Assembly (NCBI RefSeq): GCF_022682495.2
Contig: NC_071389.1
Location: 182,203,556-182,267,555, forward strand
Length of the DNA: 64,000 nucleotides
From: Desmodus rotundus
Lineage: Eukaryota; Chordata; Mammalia; Chiroptera; Phyllostomidae
Direction of reading: 5' to 3'
The number at the start of each line of letters is the position of its first letter. The first letter of the stretch is position 1. The notes beneath the pieces were generated by a model. It ran no database searches, was not told the DNA's origin, and saw only the letters and a list, made by a program, of their open reading frames with translations. A program made the position numbers and the translations under genes. Positions 15,001 to 24,565 of this stretch are shown in pieces.

Positions 15001-16337
15001 GGGATGAGAGCTAGTAACCTGGTACCAGTTGTCTCTAGTTCATGTTGTACTTTATCCAAAAGTTCACAAAGAAATTCCTGAGCATCTTGTTGGGCATAAC
15101 CACGAAAAGCAGGAATTAGTCTCCACACCGAGTGTAGCATAGCAAAAGGTGAGACCAAGGTCCACTTTCCAGACCACATGACTTGGAACAAAGTATGCAA
15201 TTCATGACAGAGAGAAATGTATTGTGAACTTGACTCCCTTGGCTGAATAAGTTCCATCTTTCTACTCTTTGATGCTCTAGCACTTAGTCTAGACGATAAA
15301 CTTAGGTGTCTGGAGTGGACAGAGCTTTTAGCTTTCTCTTGGCATTCATTCATTTGATATACTGCATCTGTGACTGGTGGATGCTTATAAGATGATTTTG
15401 TCTTTTCATTAGCTGTCACAGCCAGCCATTGGTTCAGATCAAGTTTTAAAAAACATTGTCGAAAAATAAGTAAATGACTCAACACTTGAAGAACAGAGTT
15501 CATATAGCAAGTATTTCCCAAATTTCTTAATCCTGTTACACCAGGAGTTAAAATTGGCCTTCGTTTAATTGAGGGGTCACTGGCTTTTTTTAATCTTACA
15601 TCTTCTGAGGTAGATACCACTTTATCTTTTGTTGGAGATGCTGGGGTTTGGAGTGGTTCTTCAACAGGAACTATTTCTATTGTGGACAGAGCTAGACCTT
15701 GCAAACGTAGGCTCTTTCTTGGGAGCATATTTTCCAATTCTGCTTTAATTTGATGCTCTAATTCTTGCCGTCTTTTCTTAACTTCTCTTTTTTCTGTTTT
15801 TTCCTGAAATTGTCCTTCTTGCCTTTTTCTTCCAGTGGGTGACTGTTCAAACCAAATTCGAAAAATTTTACCCATCAGGATCCTTCTCCTGTGCCAAAGA
15901 GCAGTATACATTTGATCTTCATTTTGAAGCAGGGATTGGGCACCATCATGTAAGAAATAAGAATTATTACTTATACCCATAGATCGTAAAACCCTTCCAC
16001 TATGAGTGGTGCGGTGATAATTTTGACTTTTGATCGCACTTAATGTACTTCGTAGTAACTTCAGGTCTCCACTTGCATTATCATTAAGAACATAATCATC
16101 ACAAAGGTAACAAAAAACATACATATCATTCACCTCTAATGCAACAGGATGACTGCTTTCTTGAAAGTGCTTGAGTGCATGTTCCTCAATATATCTGCCA
16201 CAGGCAACATGGGAGCAGCTGAGGCAAGCCCAAACTGACTCCGTTGTGTTGCAGTCCACACAATGCCATTTCTGAGGGTTGAGAATGGAATGGTCTTCAG
16301 CAAGCTGCAGCTGCCCAATGTGTTTGCACTTATCCAT
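5870..16337 (-). CDS. USP44: Ubiquitin carboxyl-terminal hydrolase 44, full coding sequence (five exons)
   Basis: Join of 14925-16337, 13391-13586, 11431-11539, 7696-7901 and 5870-6066 on the minus strand: 2121 bases, 706 residues plus stop, against 712 in human as I recall. USP44 is a nuclear cysteine deubiquitinase acting on Cdc20/APC (spindle checkpoint) and histone H2B. The N-terminal ZnF-UBP has its zinc ligands in place (Cys4, His6, Cys26, Cys29, Cys38, Cys41, Cys46, His53, His57, His63, Cys76, Cys79). A basic [10 protein letters not shown] stretch follows as a likely nuclear signal. The USP fold starts near residue 267 with catalytic Cys277 in GNTCYMNS, zinc-ribbon CxxC pairs 474/477 and 532/535, catalytic His631 in SGHYTAY and Asn648/Asp649 in HCNDS. 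All splice phases agree. The start ATG has G at -3 and G at +4. The gene appears intact. Confidence 0.96.
6183..6700 (-). mobile_element. L1 3'-end fragment, minus orientation
   Basis: Plus-strand text matches the reverse complement of a mammalian L1 3' UTR and ORF2 tail: TTATAGTTGACGTACAATAT, then GTTTCAGGTGTACGACATAG, later GTAAGTGAAATCATATGGTA and AATATTCCATTGTATTTATG. Diverged, so old. It lies in the last intron of USP44. Confidence 0.75.
6848..6975 (-). mobile_element. Bat-type L1 3' terminus, minus orientation
   Basis: Starts CAATTTTTATTGTTATTCAA then TTACAGTTGTCTGCATTTTC and a C-rich stretch, as in the antisense 3' end of the younger L1 copy at 53931-54465. Truncated to about 130 bases. 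Confidence 0.65.
7696..7901 (-). CDS. USP44: USP44 fourth coding exon (catalytic His)
   Basis: The acceptor is TTATTCACAG ending at 7902 and the donor is GGAG|GTATAG after 7696. It encodes [16 protein letters not shown] to [14 protein letters not shown]. His631 (codon 7729-7727) is the USP general base. Confidence 0.96.
8086..8255 (+). mobile_element. Ves-type SINE
   Basis: Head GCCCTGGCCAGGTAGCTCAG, B-box-like GGGTTTGATTCCCAGTCAGG, a short CTTTCTCCCTCTCTGTC stretch and an AATAAATTAAAT tail that runs into an AT minisatellite. Confidence 0.85.
8240..8372. repeat. AT-rich palindromic minisatellite
   Basis: (TA)n blocks punctuated by TAAGCATATATA and TATATGCTTA units, then a run of (AT) over 20 bases. 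Alternate units are reverse complements of one another, so long hairpins are possible. It lies directly behind the SINE tail and probably grew from it. Confidence 0.85.
8985..9156 (+). mobile_element. L1 3' end, plus orientation
   Basis: G-rich L1 3' UTR (GGGGTGATGGGGTGAGATCA, GGGTGGGAGGTGGGGATGGC) ending CTGTACTCGAACAATAATAA and an A/T tail. It is the sense counterpart of the antisense tails at 6848 and 53931. Confidence 0.75.
10329..10353. repeat. Perfect short hairpin
   Basis: Arms TACCCTGTGTT and AACACAGGGTA (11 bp, no mismatch) around a 3-base spacer. It sits inside an otherwise old, diverged repeat in USP44 intron 4. Confidence 0.85.
11431..11539 (-). CDS. USP44: USP44 third coding exon
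   Basis: The acceptor is GGTATCACAG ending at 11540 and the donor is TTCAG|GTTAGT after 11431. It encodes (S)[18 protein letters not shown], then [17 protein letters not shown] and the start of an Arg codon. LRLHLKRF is a conserved USP core motif. Confidence 0.95.
11540..13390 (-). other. USP44: USP44 intron 3, with a GC-richer island
   Basis: Mostly AT-rich, with a CA-rich microsatellite at about 13117-13139. Bases 11800-12260 stand out: higher GC, few homopolymers, and open-frame pieces such as 11926-12114 on plus. No family was recognised. No other repeat of note. Confidence 0.6.
11926..12114 (+). pseudogene. Exon-like open frame of unknown origin in USP44 intron 3
   Basis: 62 codons starting at an ATG, with exon-like composition inside the GC-richer island. 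I do not recognise the product. Downstream, other frames continue to look coding-like for about 130 bases but are broken by stops. It could be an old processed pseudogene, a conserved non-coding element, or chance. There is no poly(A) or target duplication that I can see. Confidence 0.25.
13391..13586 (-). CDS. USP44: USP44 second coding exon
   Basis: The acceptor is TTTGCAG ending at 13587 and the donor is AACT|GTAAGT after 13391. It encodes [20 protein letters not shown] to YVCDQCN plus one base. It supplies both CxxC pairs (474/477 and 532/535) of the USP zinc ribbon. Confidence 0.96.
13587..14924 (-). other. USP44: USP44 intron 2
   Basis: AT-rich, with short TATATA-type stretches at about 13905-13930 and 14078-14108. 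I see no SINE, L1 or exon-like stretch. Confidence 0.75.
14925..16337 (-). CDS. USP44: USP44 first coding exon (ZnF-UBP and catalytic Cys)
   Basis: Open for 471 codons from ATG (16337-16335) to CAG|GTATGG at 14925. It encodes the ZnF-UBP domain (about residues 4-90), a charged linker with KKRRQE, and the start of the USP domain with Cys277 in [12 protein letters not shown], then the [10 protein letters not shown] block. The upstream in-frame codon at the human first-Met position is ACG (16346-16344), so translation should begin at 16337. Confidence 0.96.
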
Positions 16338-16359
16338 TGCTAACGTTTATTTAGTCTAG
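16338..16359 (-). other. USP44: USP44 5' UTR, start of second exon (predicted)
   Basis: A splice acceptor GTGTTTCTCAG ends at 16360 on the minus strand, leaving 22 leader bases before ATG. Two alternative acceptors lie further up (TTTTCAG and ATTGACAG). The choice is inferred. Confidence 0.45.
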
Positions 16360-16674
16360 CTGAGAAACACATAATCCAAATAAGTCTCTGTTCACACGTG
16401 AAGCATCTGAAAACTAAGCAGAACACTGTCAATTTTAATAAAATAAAAACAAGAAGCCAGTAGTTTTCTTTTTTATAAGTATTTTTTCAAGAATAATCTT
16501 ATAAATTTGTTTCCTCTGTTCAATTTCTGGGCTGCCTGTCATAATACCATAGGCAGTTCTCACATTTCCCTCACTGTGGACTTCTCCAATTTCTCACGCA
16601 CCTTACTATGAAAGAACATACACTTCATTTTCCTTTCTGAGAGGGTTCCCTCTGAAAACTTTTAAAGTTCTCTG

Positions 16675-16688
16675 CCGCCCTCTACTGG
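16675..16688 (-). promoter_or_regulatory. CTCF-like core motif
   Basis: Minus strand reads CCAGTAGAGGGCGG, matching all 14 positions of the CTCF core CCASYAGRKGGCRS as I know it. It lies 338 bases upstream of the USP44 start codon, in intron 1. Motif match only; occupancy is unknown. Confidence 0.5.
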
Positions 16689-16839
16689 TGAAGAATGGGT
16701 AGTGACCACTTTTCACTGAACTAGAATGTATCTGTTACCCAATACTATGAGGGCAGGCTAAGAATGGGACTGGCAAGACCAAACTATATCTCACTAATGT
16801 CTATATTCTGAGATGCTATGTGGAGTTACTAAATCACAC

Positions 16840-17060
16840 TCCTAGTTTCAAAGCATGAATTTTGAAGCAAAACAATTTAGGTTTGAATTCTACCTCTGCC
16901 ACATACCATCATATGTCTGATTTGAGCAAATATTTTAATTTCCCTAAACTTCATCTGTAAAACAGGGAAAATCATACCAACTTTGAATTGTACAAGAATT
17001 GAAATAACAAGATATCTGACCCACAGTAAATCCTCAATAGATGGTAGCTATAATCGTGGC
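16840..17060 (+). repeat. MIR-type ancient SINE
   Basis: Shows the MIR pattern: AGGTTTGAATTCTACCTCTG, CTTCATCTGTAAAACAGGGA and a tail with CACAGTAAATCCTCAATAGA. Diverged, in intron 1 of USP44. Confidence 0.75.
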
Positions 17061-18049
17061 CATAGTGAATAAATCTTAATATTCTTTTATTTATTTAAAT
17101 AAATCATATTTCATAGCTTACTTACCTTTTTATATTTGGTTTTACATTAATAAATAAATAATGACCTTTATTTCGTGGCTCTATAACCTGCTCTGATTTG
17201 ATAGACTTGACAGTTTGCCTTAGGACCAGAGAAAGACAGAAGGGGAATGCCTTTGTGTTTGAATAGACCCCAAGGAATGTTCAAGAACACGTAAACAAAT
17301 AAAGAGAAACAGGAAAAATACAAAGTGGATGGCAATATAATAAACTTTTACATTCTGGTAGGTCTAAGCATTATGCTAACAAACAAACACACACACAAAG
17401 TCAATATAATAAAACAATTAAAACCTATATAATTTTGACATCAAAACTTGTTCCTTTATCAGATAAACAGAGGAACACTTTATCAGAGGAACACTTGTAA
17501 CAGATTACAAGTACCTAAAAATAATGAACTGAAATCTAGTTAAAAGTAGGGGTCACAAGACATTTTCTTTATTGATTTAACATAAACTGAATGCAAATTT
17601 CTGGTCACAAGTGGAAACCTAGTTACAAAACACTCAAAACATTATATGTAGCATGATGAATACTTTAATTTTTTAGGGATCAAGACAATATAAATTTTAG
17701 TGGTATTTGTGGGTGCCACCTACAGAGCCCTAGGAAAACTATGAAGGTAAAGTTGATTTTTGGTTCCTTTCCACTTTTTCTTAACTTTTACATATAGGGT
17801 ATCACTGAATATGGACTTAAGATTGACCAGTCCAATATTCACATGTATACACATTTCAATGACATATTTTAAGTTTGCTTACCTTCCCTCAAAATTTCCT
17901 GAGGTCCAAAATCTGGACAAAAACAGTATTTTATTAGAACTCCTAACATTCAACAATAGTTGCTAATGGCAAATCAAGACATCAGTGATTAATATCCTTC
18001 ATGATCTGAAATATTTCTAAGTACTTAGGCTAAAAATCTTAGGCATTTT

Positions 18050-18265
18050 TGACTCCTCTTTCACTCTCCCCACACCAATTGTTCATGAAAAATGGTTGGC
18101 TCTACCTTCAAAATCCATCTAGAATATGACTACCTACTACCTCTACTACTCCCAGCTAGTCCAAGCCACAAATGGGTCTCACCTGAATTACTACACTAGT
18201 GCTCCTAAGTGGTCTCCCAGCTTTGATACTTGCTGCCACCAACCCTTACTCTCCACACAGCAGAT
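18050..18265 (+). repeat. L2-like ancient repeat fragment
   Basis: Contains TCTCACCTGAATTACTACAC, AAGTGGTCTCCCAGCTTTGA and CTCCACACAGCAGATG, a pattern common in old mammalian LINE relics. Weak, by recollection only. Confidence 0.45.
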
Positions 18266-19423
18266 GCACACTCTGCCTTTAGACCCAGACAACGAGGGTC
18301 CAGACCTAACATCTCAGGGGGCCCCTGTTCTGGCCCTATGCCATTATGCGAAGTCAGCAGTCAAGGGTATGTGGCCACCTGGAACCTGCACATACCCCCA
18401 ACTTGCCTTTTAGACCCACTCACTGGTACCTGGAACCTGGAGAATTCCCTGCCCCAATAATCTGCAGGCCTGCCTCCAGGACCTATGGACAATAAAAAGC
18501 CACTGAGAGTTCTATAGAGGAGAATCACACGATCAGAAAGTAGGCTGCAGCAGGATCTGAACTGCAGATCTAGAGGAACAGGTGATTAAAAGAGACTCTC
18601 CTACTCCACATATTATAAGGAAATGAATGCTGTAGCAGTGTTGAAGCAAAGATGTGAGCAGAGGTATATTAGTGCTGAACAAACATTGGTTGAAAAAACT
18701 GACTTTTTAAAAAAACTGATTCAATATAGAGATTAAGAGAAGGATCTAGGGCTCTCTTCTTCTTCTATCTACTCTTATTTTAAAAGGATTATATAAAGAA
18801 CAGACATAATTTAAACAATTGTTTCTGGCAAGTCAGAAGATAATTTAACTACTTGAAATGACGAAGAGGGAAATTTTGTTGATTTACACTCAAGGAAAAT
18901 TATTTCATTCTAAAACTTTAAAGAGGTGGTATGAGTCAACACCTTGAACAACATTCAGAAAAGAATCAAAAGAAAAAACCTAGAAAGAATATTTTATATA
19001 CATATAAAATATATATTTAAAATATTAACATATATATTCTCGGATTATCTCTCAGTAGTGGGACTATAAGTTATTTTCTTTTTATTAATCCATATTTTCA
19101 AATTTCTAAAAGTAATAAACATGCTACTTCTATAATGTTTTAAATAAGAAAGACAATGCTATGTACATGCTAAATTATACACTAGCCTCTTTAATCCCTT
19201 TTCTATATTCTACATACATTCCCTTGGTTACAAGGAATTTGCCTACTTCATTGCATTTGTTACTAAAAATATCTATTTAGATGATGTCAATGTCCCTGAC
19301 CTTCCATAGAAATTGGCCTATAATTGAAGAGCATGATTCCATTCAATGCAAAATTGTGAAAAGGGTGGAACGTTGATCAGATGCCATCTCTCTGACAGGC
19401 AACACAGCAGGAGGGTGGCATCA

Positions 19424-19650
19424 TAGCAAATGGTTAGGGAGCACACCCTGGAATCCAAATGCCTGAGTTTAACACTGGGTTGTGTTTACTATGTGACCTA
19501 GACGAATTTATTTATGCTCCATATACTTCAGTTTTTTATCTGGAAAATAACAGTGATATCAACACCAATAACGTTGTTGAGGGGATAAGAGAAACTTATA
19601 TTTGCAAAACACTTAGAATAATATGGCCCTCAGTACATCTTAGCTGTCAA
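19424..19650 (+). repeat. MIR-type ancient SINE
   Basis: GCATCATAGCAAATGGTTAG, TACTATGTGACCTAGACGAA, ATCTGGAAAATAACAGTGAT and GTTGTTGAGGGGATAAGAGA follow the MIR order (exon-free, diverged). Confidence 0.75.
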
Positions 19651-20384
19651 TAATTATACTAACAATGATGATAATAATATCTTGTTAATTTCTCACCTTT
19701 AGTCAGGGTTCCTTCTCAGACAAATGTGTACTAAGCTCAACTAAGGTGCTGATAATTAAGATCTTAGCTGAGAATTAAGGTCTGACCTCTCCCAGGGGTA
19801 TTTGCATTTTAAAAGGGGAGTCTCTCAAAAATAAATTCTTAAAAACTCAGAGAAGTGAAACCAGAATGGTGGAATGACAGATCATGAGATTAATATTTTT
19901 TAGAGCAGGGGGCCCACTTACCCTGTCTACTTAGGAAAGAAATCAGTTGAGGATGGACGGCCAAGGGAAGGCAAGGAGGAAAGCAGGAAAGAGCTACAGA
20001 GGCAGGCTGCCGGCACTAGAGATCTCCAGTTTGTTCTGCTGCTTGGAGCCACAGCTCAGAGACAGTCACTAGGGTATCTCCAAAGGGGCTTTATCACACA
20101 GATATCTACAAGCTTGGAGGAAAAAGGAGGTGGGGGTGCTCAGAGTATTTTCTTTACACTTCCCACTTTCCTCTACAGAGTTCAGAGCACTTCTTTTCAT
20201 TTGCTAATCCACTGCTGAGAATCTATTAACTCTGGCTCTAGCAGATTAGGTTTGTGATTTTGGCAGTATACTCATTTTAAATAGAAATAACAACATTTTT
20301 GTATTCCCTATGTAGACTCTGATAAAATGTCACCTATTCCTACATTTAACAGCAACATAAAAATAGTCAAGATATTTTGTTTTC

Positions 20385-20611
20385 TTTTTAAAAATATTTT
20401 ATTTATTTATTTTTAGAGAGACGGGAAAGGAGAAAGAGCTAGAGAGAAACATCAATGTGTGAGAGACATATTATGATCAGTTGCTCTTGCACGCCCCCAA
20501 CCAGGGATTTGGCCCACAACCCAGGCAGGCTTGTGCTCTGACTGGGAATCAAACCAGTGACCTTTCAGCCCACAGGCCAGTGCTCAATCCACTGGGCCAC
20601 ACCAGCCAGGG
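20385..20611 (-). mobile_element. Ves-type SINE, full length, minus orientation
   Basis: Plus strand runs from TTTTATTTATTTATTTTTAG through a purine-rich block and AACATCAATGTGTGAGAGAC to GGCCACACCAGCCAGG, the reverse complement of the SINE head. It shares the GAGAGACATATTATGATCAG segment with the copy at 38805. Confidence 0.9.
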
Positions 20612-21483
20612 TTCAGCATATTCTGAATGAAATCTATATATACTATTAAAATTATTCTAACATTTTTTCATATATTGTAAAAATGTCCCAAACTTGAAAT
20701 TCTAATATCTATGAAATGGCCTTTTAAAAAAATCAAGTATACTAATCTGTATTTTAAAGACAGATGATTTATAAATATTGTAAAAGTTTTTTTGTCATTT
20801 TTTCACTTCTTAAAGACAATAAAAAATTTTAATTTTTTAAAGAATCTATTCAAGCTGTTCAAAATTACCATGTCATAGAGCTGAGCAAACATTTTTAGTT
20901 TCAAAATTCCCTTCAGCAAATTCCTAAAGTTTAAGAAAATAACTGTATTGAACTTATTGAGTTAGCTTATCATTAAAGCAATTATAAAATAGAAAGCTAA
21001 AATGACTGGAAGAGAAAAAAGATGTAAGACTAATTATACATGGTATTTTTAGTTAAATGTTTATATCACACACAAAAATCAAGTAAGATCACAGGTAAAA
21101 TATTTAACCTATTAAAGTTCAACAGCACAAAATTGCTTATATTTACCACCTAGTGAGAATTCTCTGACATAAATCTTTATTTACTCATTGCAACATAAAT
21201 CCGGTCTTTAGCATGTAGCAATACCTTTCTGATCTGATATAATGGCTTTTCAAGCCTGTTGTCATCATGAACTTACTTCAGAAATCAGATCTGGATAGCT
21301 CACTACCAAGACTTTATCCTTAGCCCTAATCTTTCTGAATCAGCCTCAGACACACTTCAAGCTCAGCTTACTATATACATCTTACCTTCACAGAATTACC
21401 TTCTTTTCCAATATTCTCTTATTAAAGATACTGTATTATATCATTTAAGTACCCAGGCTAGACATATTTAAAGTTTTGGGGTT

Positions 21484-21690
21484 TTTTAAAAGATTTTATT
21501 AATTTATTTTTAGAGAGGAAGGAAAGGAGAAAGAGAGGGAGAGAAACATCGATGTGTGGTTGCCTCTCGTGCACCCTGCACTGGGGACCTAGTCTGCAAA
21601 CCAGGCATGTACCCTGACTGGGAATCGAACTGGTGACCCTTTGGTTTGCAGGCCTGCACTCAATACACTGAGCTACACACCAGTCAGGGC
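21484..21690 (-). mobile_element. Ves-type SINE, full length, minus orientation
   Basis: AGATTTTATTAATTTATTTT, then AACATCGATGTGTGGTTGCC, then GACTGGGAATCGAACTGGTG, ending ACACCAGTCAGGGC. Confidence 0.9.
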
Positions 21691-22045
21691 ATTTTTGGTT
21701 TTTTTTTTTACATCCTCCCTCCCACATTGTTTGTAACCAATGTATATTAGGTTATCATTCCCCAAGTCTTTATTCCTTTCCATTTCCAGAGTTATTATTC
21801 TCATTATGGACTTCATTATATCATTCCTGAAGCACAGCAGAAATCTCCAAATTGGTCTTCCATCATCTGAATTCTCTGTTTTGGTAGTACAATTACTATC
21901 CTACCAAAAAAGACTTTGAGCATTTAACTATAGCACTTAAAAAAATCCTTTGTTCTCCTATAGTCCAATAAAGCAGTAGATTTTTAACTTTGACTAAGAT
22001 TCAAAGAAATTTTACATCAGGTTATAGTAAATGTGTGTATATACA

Positions 22046-22070
22046 TCACACACACACACACACACACACC
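22046..22070 (+). repeat. (CA)n microsatellite
   Basis: About 12 uninterrupted CA units preceded by a TGTGTATATA stretch, in intron 1 of USP44. Confidence 0.9.
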
Positions 22071-22234
22071 TGGAATAAAAGTTTCATAAACAATCTTTAT
22101 AAGAATAATGTATTCCAATATTTCCTATCCTATTTCATTTTTTAAAAAAATACTGATCATGATGGCAGTTTGACAAATACTGCAGTAAAAATTATACATT
22201 CGTCAGTCTTGCTTTCAAAATTCTCCAGATTCCA

Positions 22235-22425
22235 ACCTATCTTCTTTGTTTTCTTATTACCTCTCTGTGCACTCCAGCCAAAAAAAGAATCATTTCAGCT
22301 CATTTCCTAAACTCATCTTCATCATTCTCTCACCTCCATCTTTTAAAAATTTATTCATCCTCCAAGGCCCAACTTCTTCATAAAGTATTTCTAGTTAAAA
22401 AAATAATCTTTTCTTCTAACTTCCT
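22235..22425 (+). repeat. L2-like ancient repeat
   Basis: CTCTGTGCACTCCAGCC, ATCCTCCAAGGCCCAACTTC and TTCATAAAGTATTTC resemble old L2 3' sequence. Diverged, moderate confidence. Confidence 0.45.
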
Positions 22426-22569
22426 AAAGGACTTGGGTGGTGCCAAATACGAATCCCTATGTTTGTATATATATACATCTTTATTCTGCCACCTAACTGT
22501 CGGGTAGGTTCTCTATGGTCAAGGAGGGACAGATTTCAACATTTTTATCACTTTAATGAAAAGGAAATA

Positions 22570-22826
22570 GTGCTGATTGGTGCGGCTCAATTGGTTGGAG
22601 CATCATCCTGTAACCAAAAGGTTGTGGGTTCGACTCCTGGTCAGGGCACATGTCTAGTTAGCAGGTTCCATCCTTGGTCCTGGCACCTACAATCCCTGGT
22701 CCTGGTGCAAATGGGATTCAACTATAGATATTTCTCCCTCTCTCCCTTCCTCTCCCCTCCTCTCTGTCTCGAAGCAATGAAAAAAAATGCCCTTGGGTGA
22801 GGATAAAAAATAATAAAATAAAATAA
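22570..22826 (+). mobile_element. Ves-related SINE, long-tail subfamily
   Basis: Head TGCTGATTGGTGCGGCTCAA with TTGGTTGGAGCATCATCCTG, B box GGGTTCGACTCCTGGTCAGG, and a 3' end ATGCCCTTGGGTGAGGAT followed by (AATAA)n. Differs from the common copies in the anticodon-arm region and tail. Confidence 0.85.
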
Positions 22827-23163
22827 GGGCTTTATTAAGATCTTATGGGTTTATAGCCATGTTGTTTCAGGCTACCAAATTCTTGGCACAATCAATCAAC
22901 TAGTATTAATTGCAGGTCTCACTTCAGTTATCTTTATTACATTTGTATCAATGGATAAAAATAGGAAGTTATTGATCACTAATGGCCAAAACTGCCCTTC
23001 ACCCTCAACCAAGTGGTTATTTTTCCTTCATGGTCAGTTAAGTCAGTTTCCTGATATTTTGTAATATCATTATCCTACCTTCTCTATCCTTAATCAGAGA
23101 CTACTATGTGTCTTGTCCCGTGTTACATGCTTTCAGATACCCCAAATAGATTTTATTTATTTA

Positions 23164-23373
23164 TTTTTTAAAGATTTTATTTATTTTATTTTTAGACAGA
23201 GGTGAAGGGAGGGAGAAAGAGATAGAGAGGAACATCAATGTGTGTTGCCTCTCATGCACCCCCTACTGGGGACCTGGCCTGCAACCCAGGCATGTGCCCG
23301 GACTGGGAATTGACCCAGCGACCCTGTGGTTTGCAAGCAGGTGCTCAATCCACTAAGCCACATCAGTCAGGGC
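23164..23373 (-). mobile_element. Ves-type SINE, full length, minus orientation
   Basis: TAAAGATTTTATTTATTTTA to CATCAGTCAGGGC. Flanked by TAGATTTTAT on both sides, an apparent short target duplication. Contains a 13/14 CTCF-like core on the minus strand at 23256-23269. Confidence 0.9.
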
Positions 23374-23450
23374 TAGATTTTATATAAAAGCAAACTGAGA
23401 CATATTTCCTCATCCCTAATTAGGTGTAGGTTGCTTTGAAATTTGGTATT

Positions 23451-23777
23451 ACCATTTTTTGCCACGTACAACGTGTTCCCATGTATAATGCGCACCCATG
23501 TTTTCGGCTCCAACTTTCAGGAAAAACATCTTTCATTTTAATTTTTTAATTCAATTTTTTATTTAGTTATATTTAAAAACAAAACTGATTATCGTATTCC
23601 AGGGTATTACTTTGCATACAGACATTGTTATTATTTTCTAGAGTTATACTTTTAACACATAAGCAATTAAAAATATTTATATAGATACAAAGTTAGTACA
23701 ACCCATGTATAACGCACATCCTCATTTTTCCCTCAAAATTTTGGGTAAAAAAGTATGCATTATACACTGCAAATGGT
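23451..23777. mobile_element. Inverted-repeat DNA transposon, non-autonomous, copy 1
   Basis: About 327 bases starting ACCATTTTTTGCC and ending GCAAATGGT, with subterminal ATGTATAATGCGCACCC and GCATTATACACTGC as inverted partners. Internal sequence is clearly homologous to 46186-46508 in the same orientation. No ORF. I cannot name the family. Confidence 0.7.
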
Positions 23778-24399
23778 GACCCTTTAAATAAATAGTCAAG
23801 TTCTAAATATAAGTATATCTAAGATCTACAAGAATCTCTGAAAAAATTAGAAGGGTAGCTACTTCAAAAATTAACATTCTACTATAAATTTTAGTTATCT
23901 TCAACATAATGATCTTCTGAGCTGAACACTCCTTTTCTACCTCAGTTTCTTAAGAAGACACTTAGAAAGAAAGCGTGGAAAGAAAAAACATAGTTTTAAA
24001 CCTTAGAAGTTCCTATGAGAGGTCAGGTACCAAAGTAATCTAGATCCTGTTATCAGTGCAATTAGAAGCACAATTTTCAGATTTTTTGCTTTAAAAAGTA
24101 TTTTTTATAAAAGAAAGTTACTATGAAAAACAAACACATGAAAATAGCTAAATTCATACTAAATTACTACTTCAAAAAATGACACAGAATGAGGGAAATG
24201 GCTAATAATAGTCTTAAAAATTAAACTATTTTAAAATCTGAAGACACTAGTATAACATCATGCTATATATTATTCCCCCTTTCACAGCTAATACTTAGTC
24301 AAATAATCATCACAGAACACTTATATTTCATACAATTTCTAGTGTGTCTTATAAGCATGGTTTTATAATTATTAAAGGATTGTTTAAAAGTCTTGACCA

Positions 24400-24565
24400 C
24401 AAGATAAATCTAAACTCCTTAACATGGCATGTAAGATCCCTAGAAAGGCCCTAGGTATTCTTTCTTCCTTCAGAGATCTTGTTTGAATCTTCTCATTAAA
24501 CAATAAAGGATTCCCTTTTTTCTCTGGGCCTCCTTCATGTCTCTAACATGCCTCTCCTGAAACAC
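24400..24565 (+). repeat. L2-like ancient repeat fragment
   Basis: AAACTCCTTAACATGGCATG, TAAGATCCCTAGAAAGGCCC and TCTCTGGGCCTCCTTCATGT resemble old L2 sequence. Confidence 0.45.
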
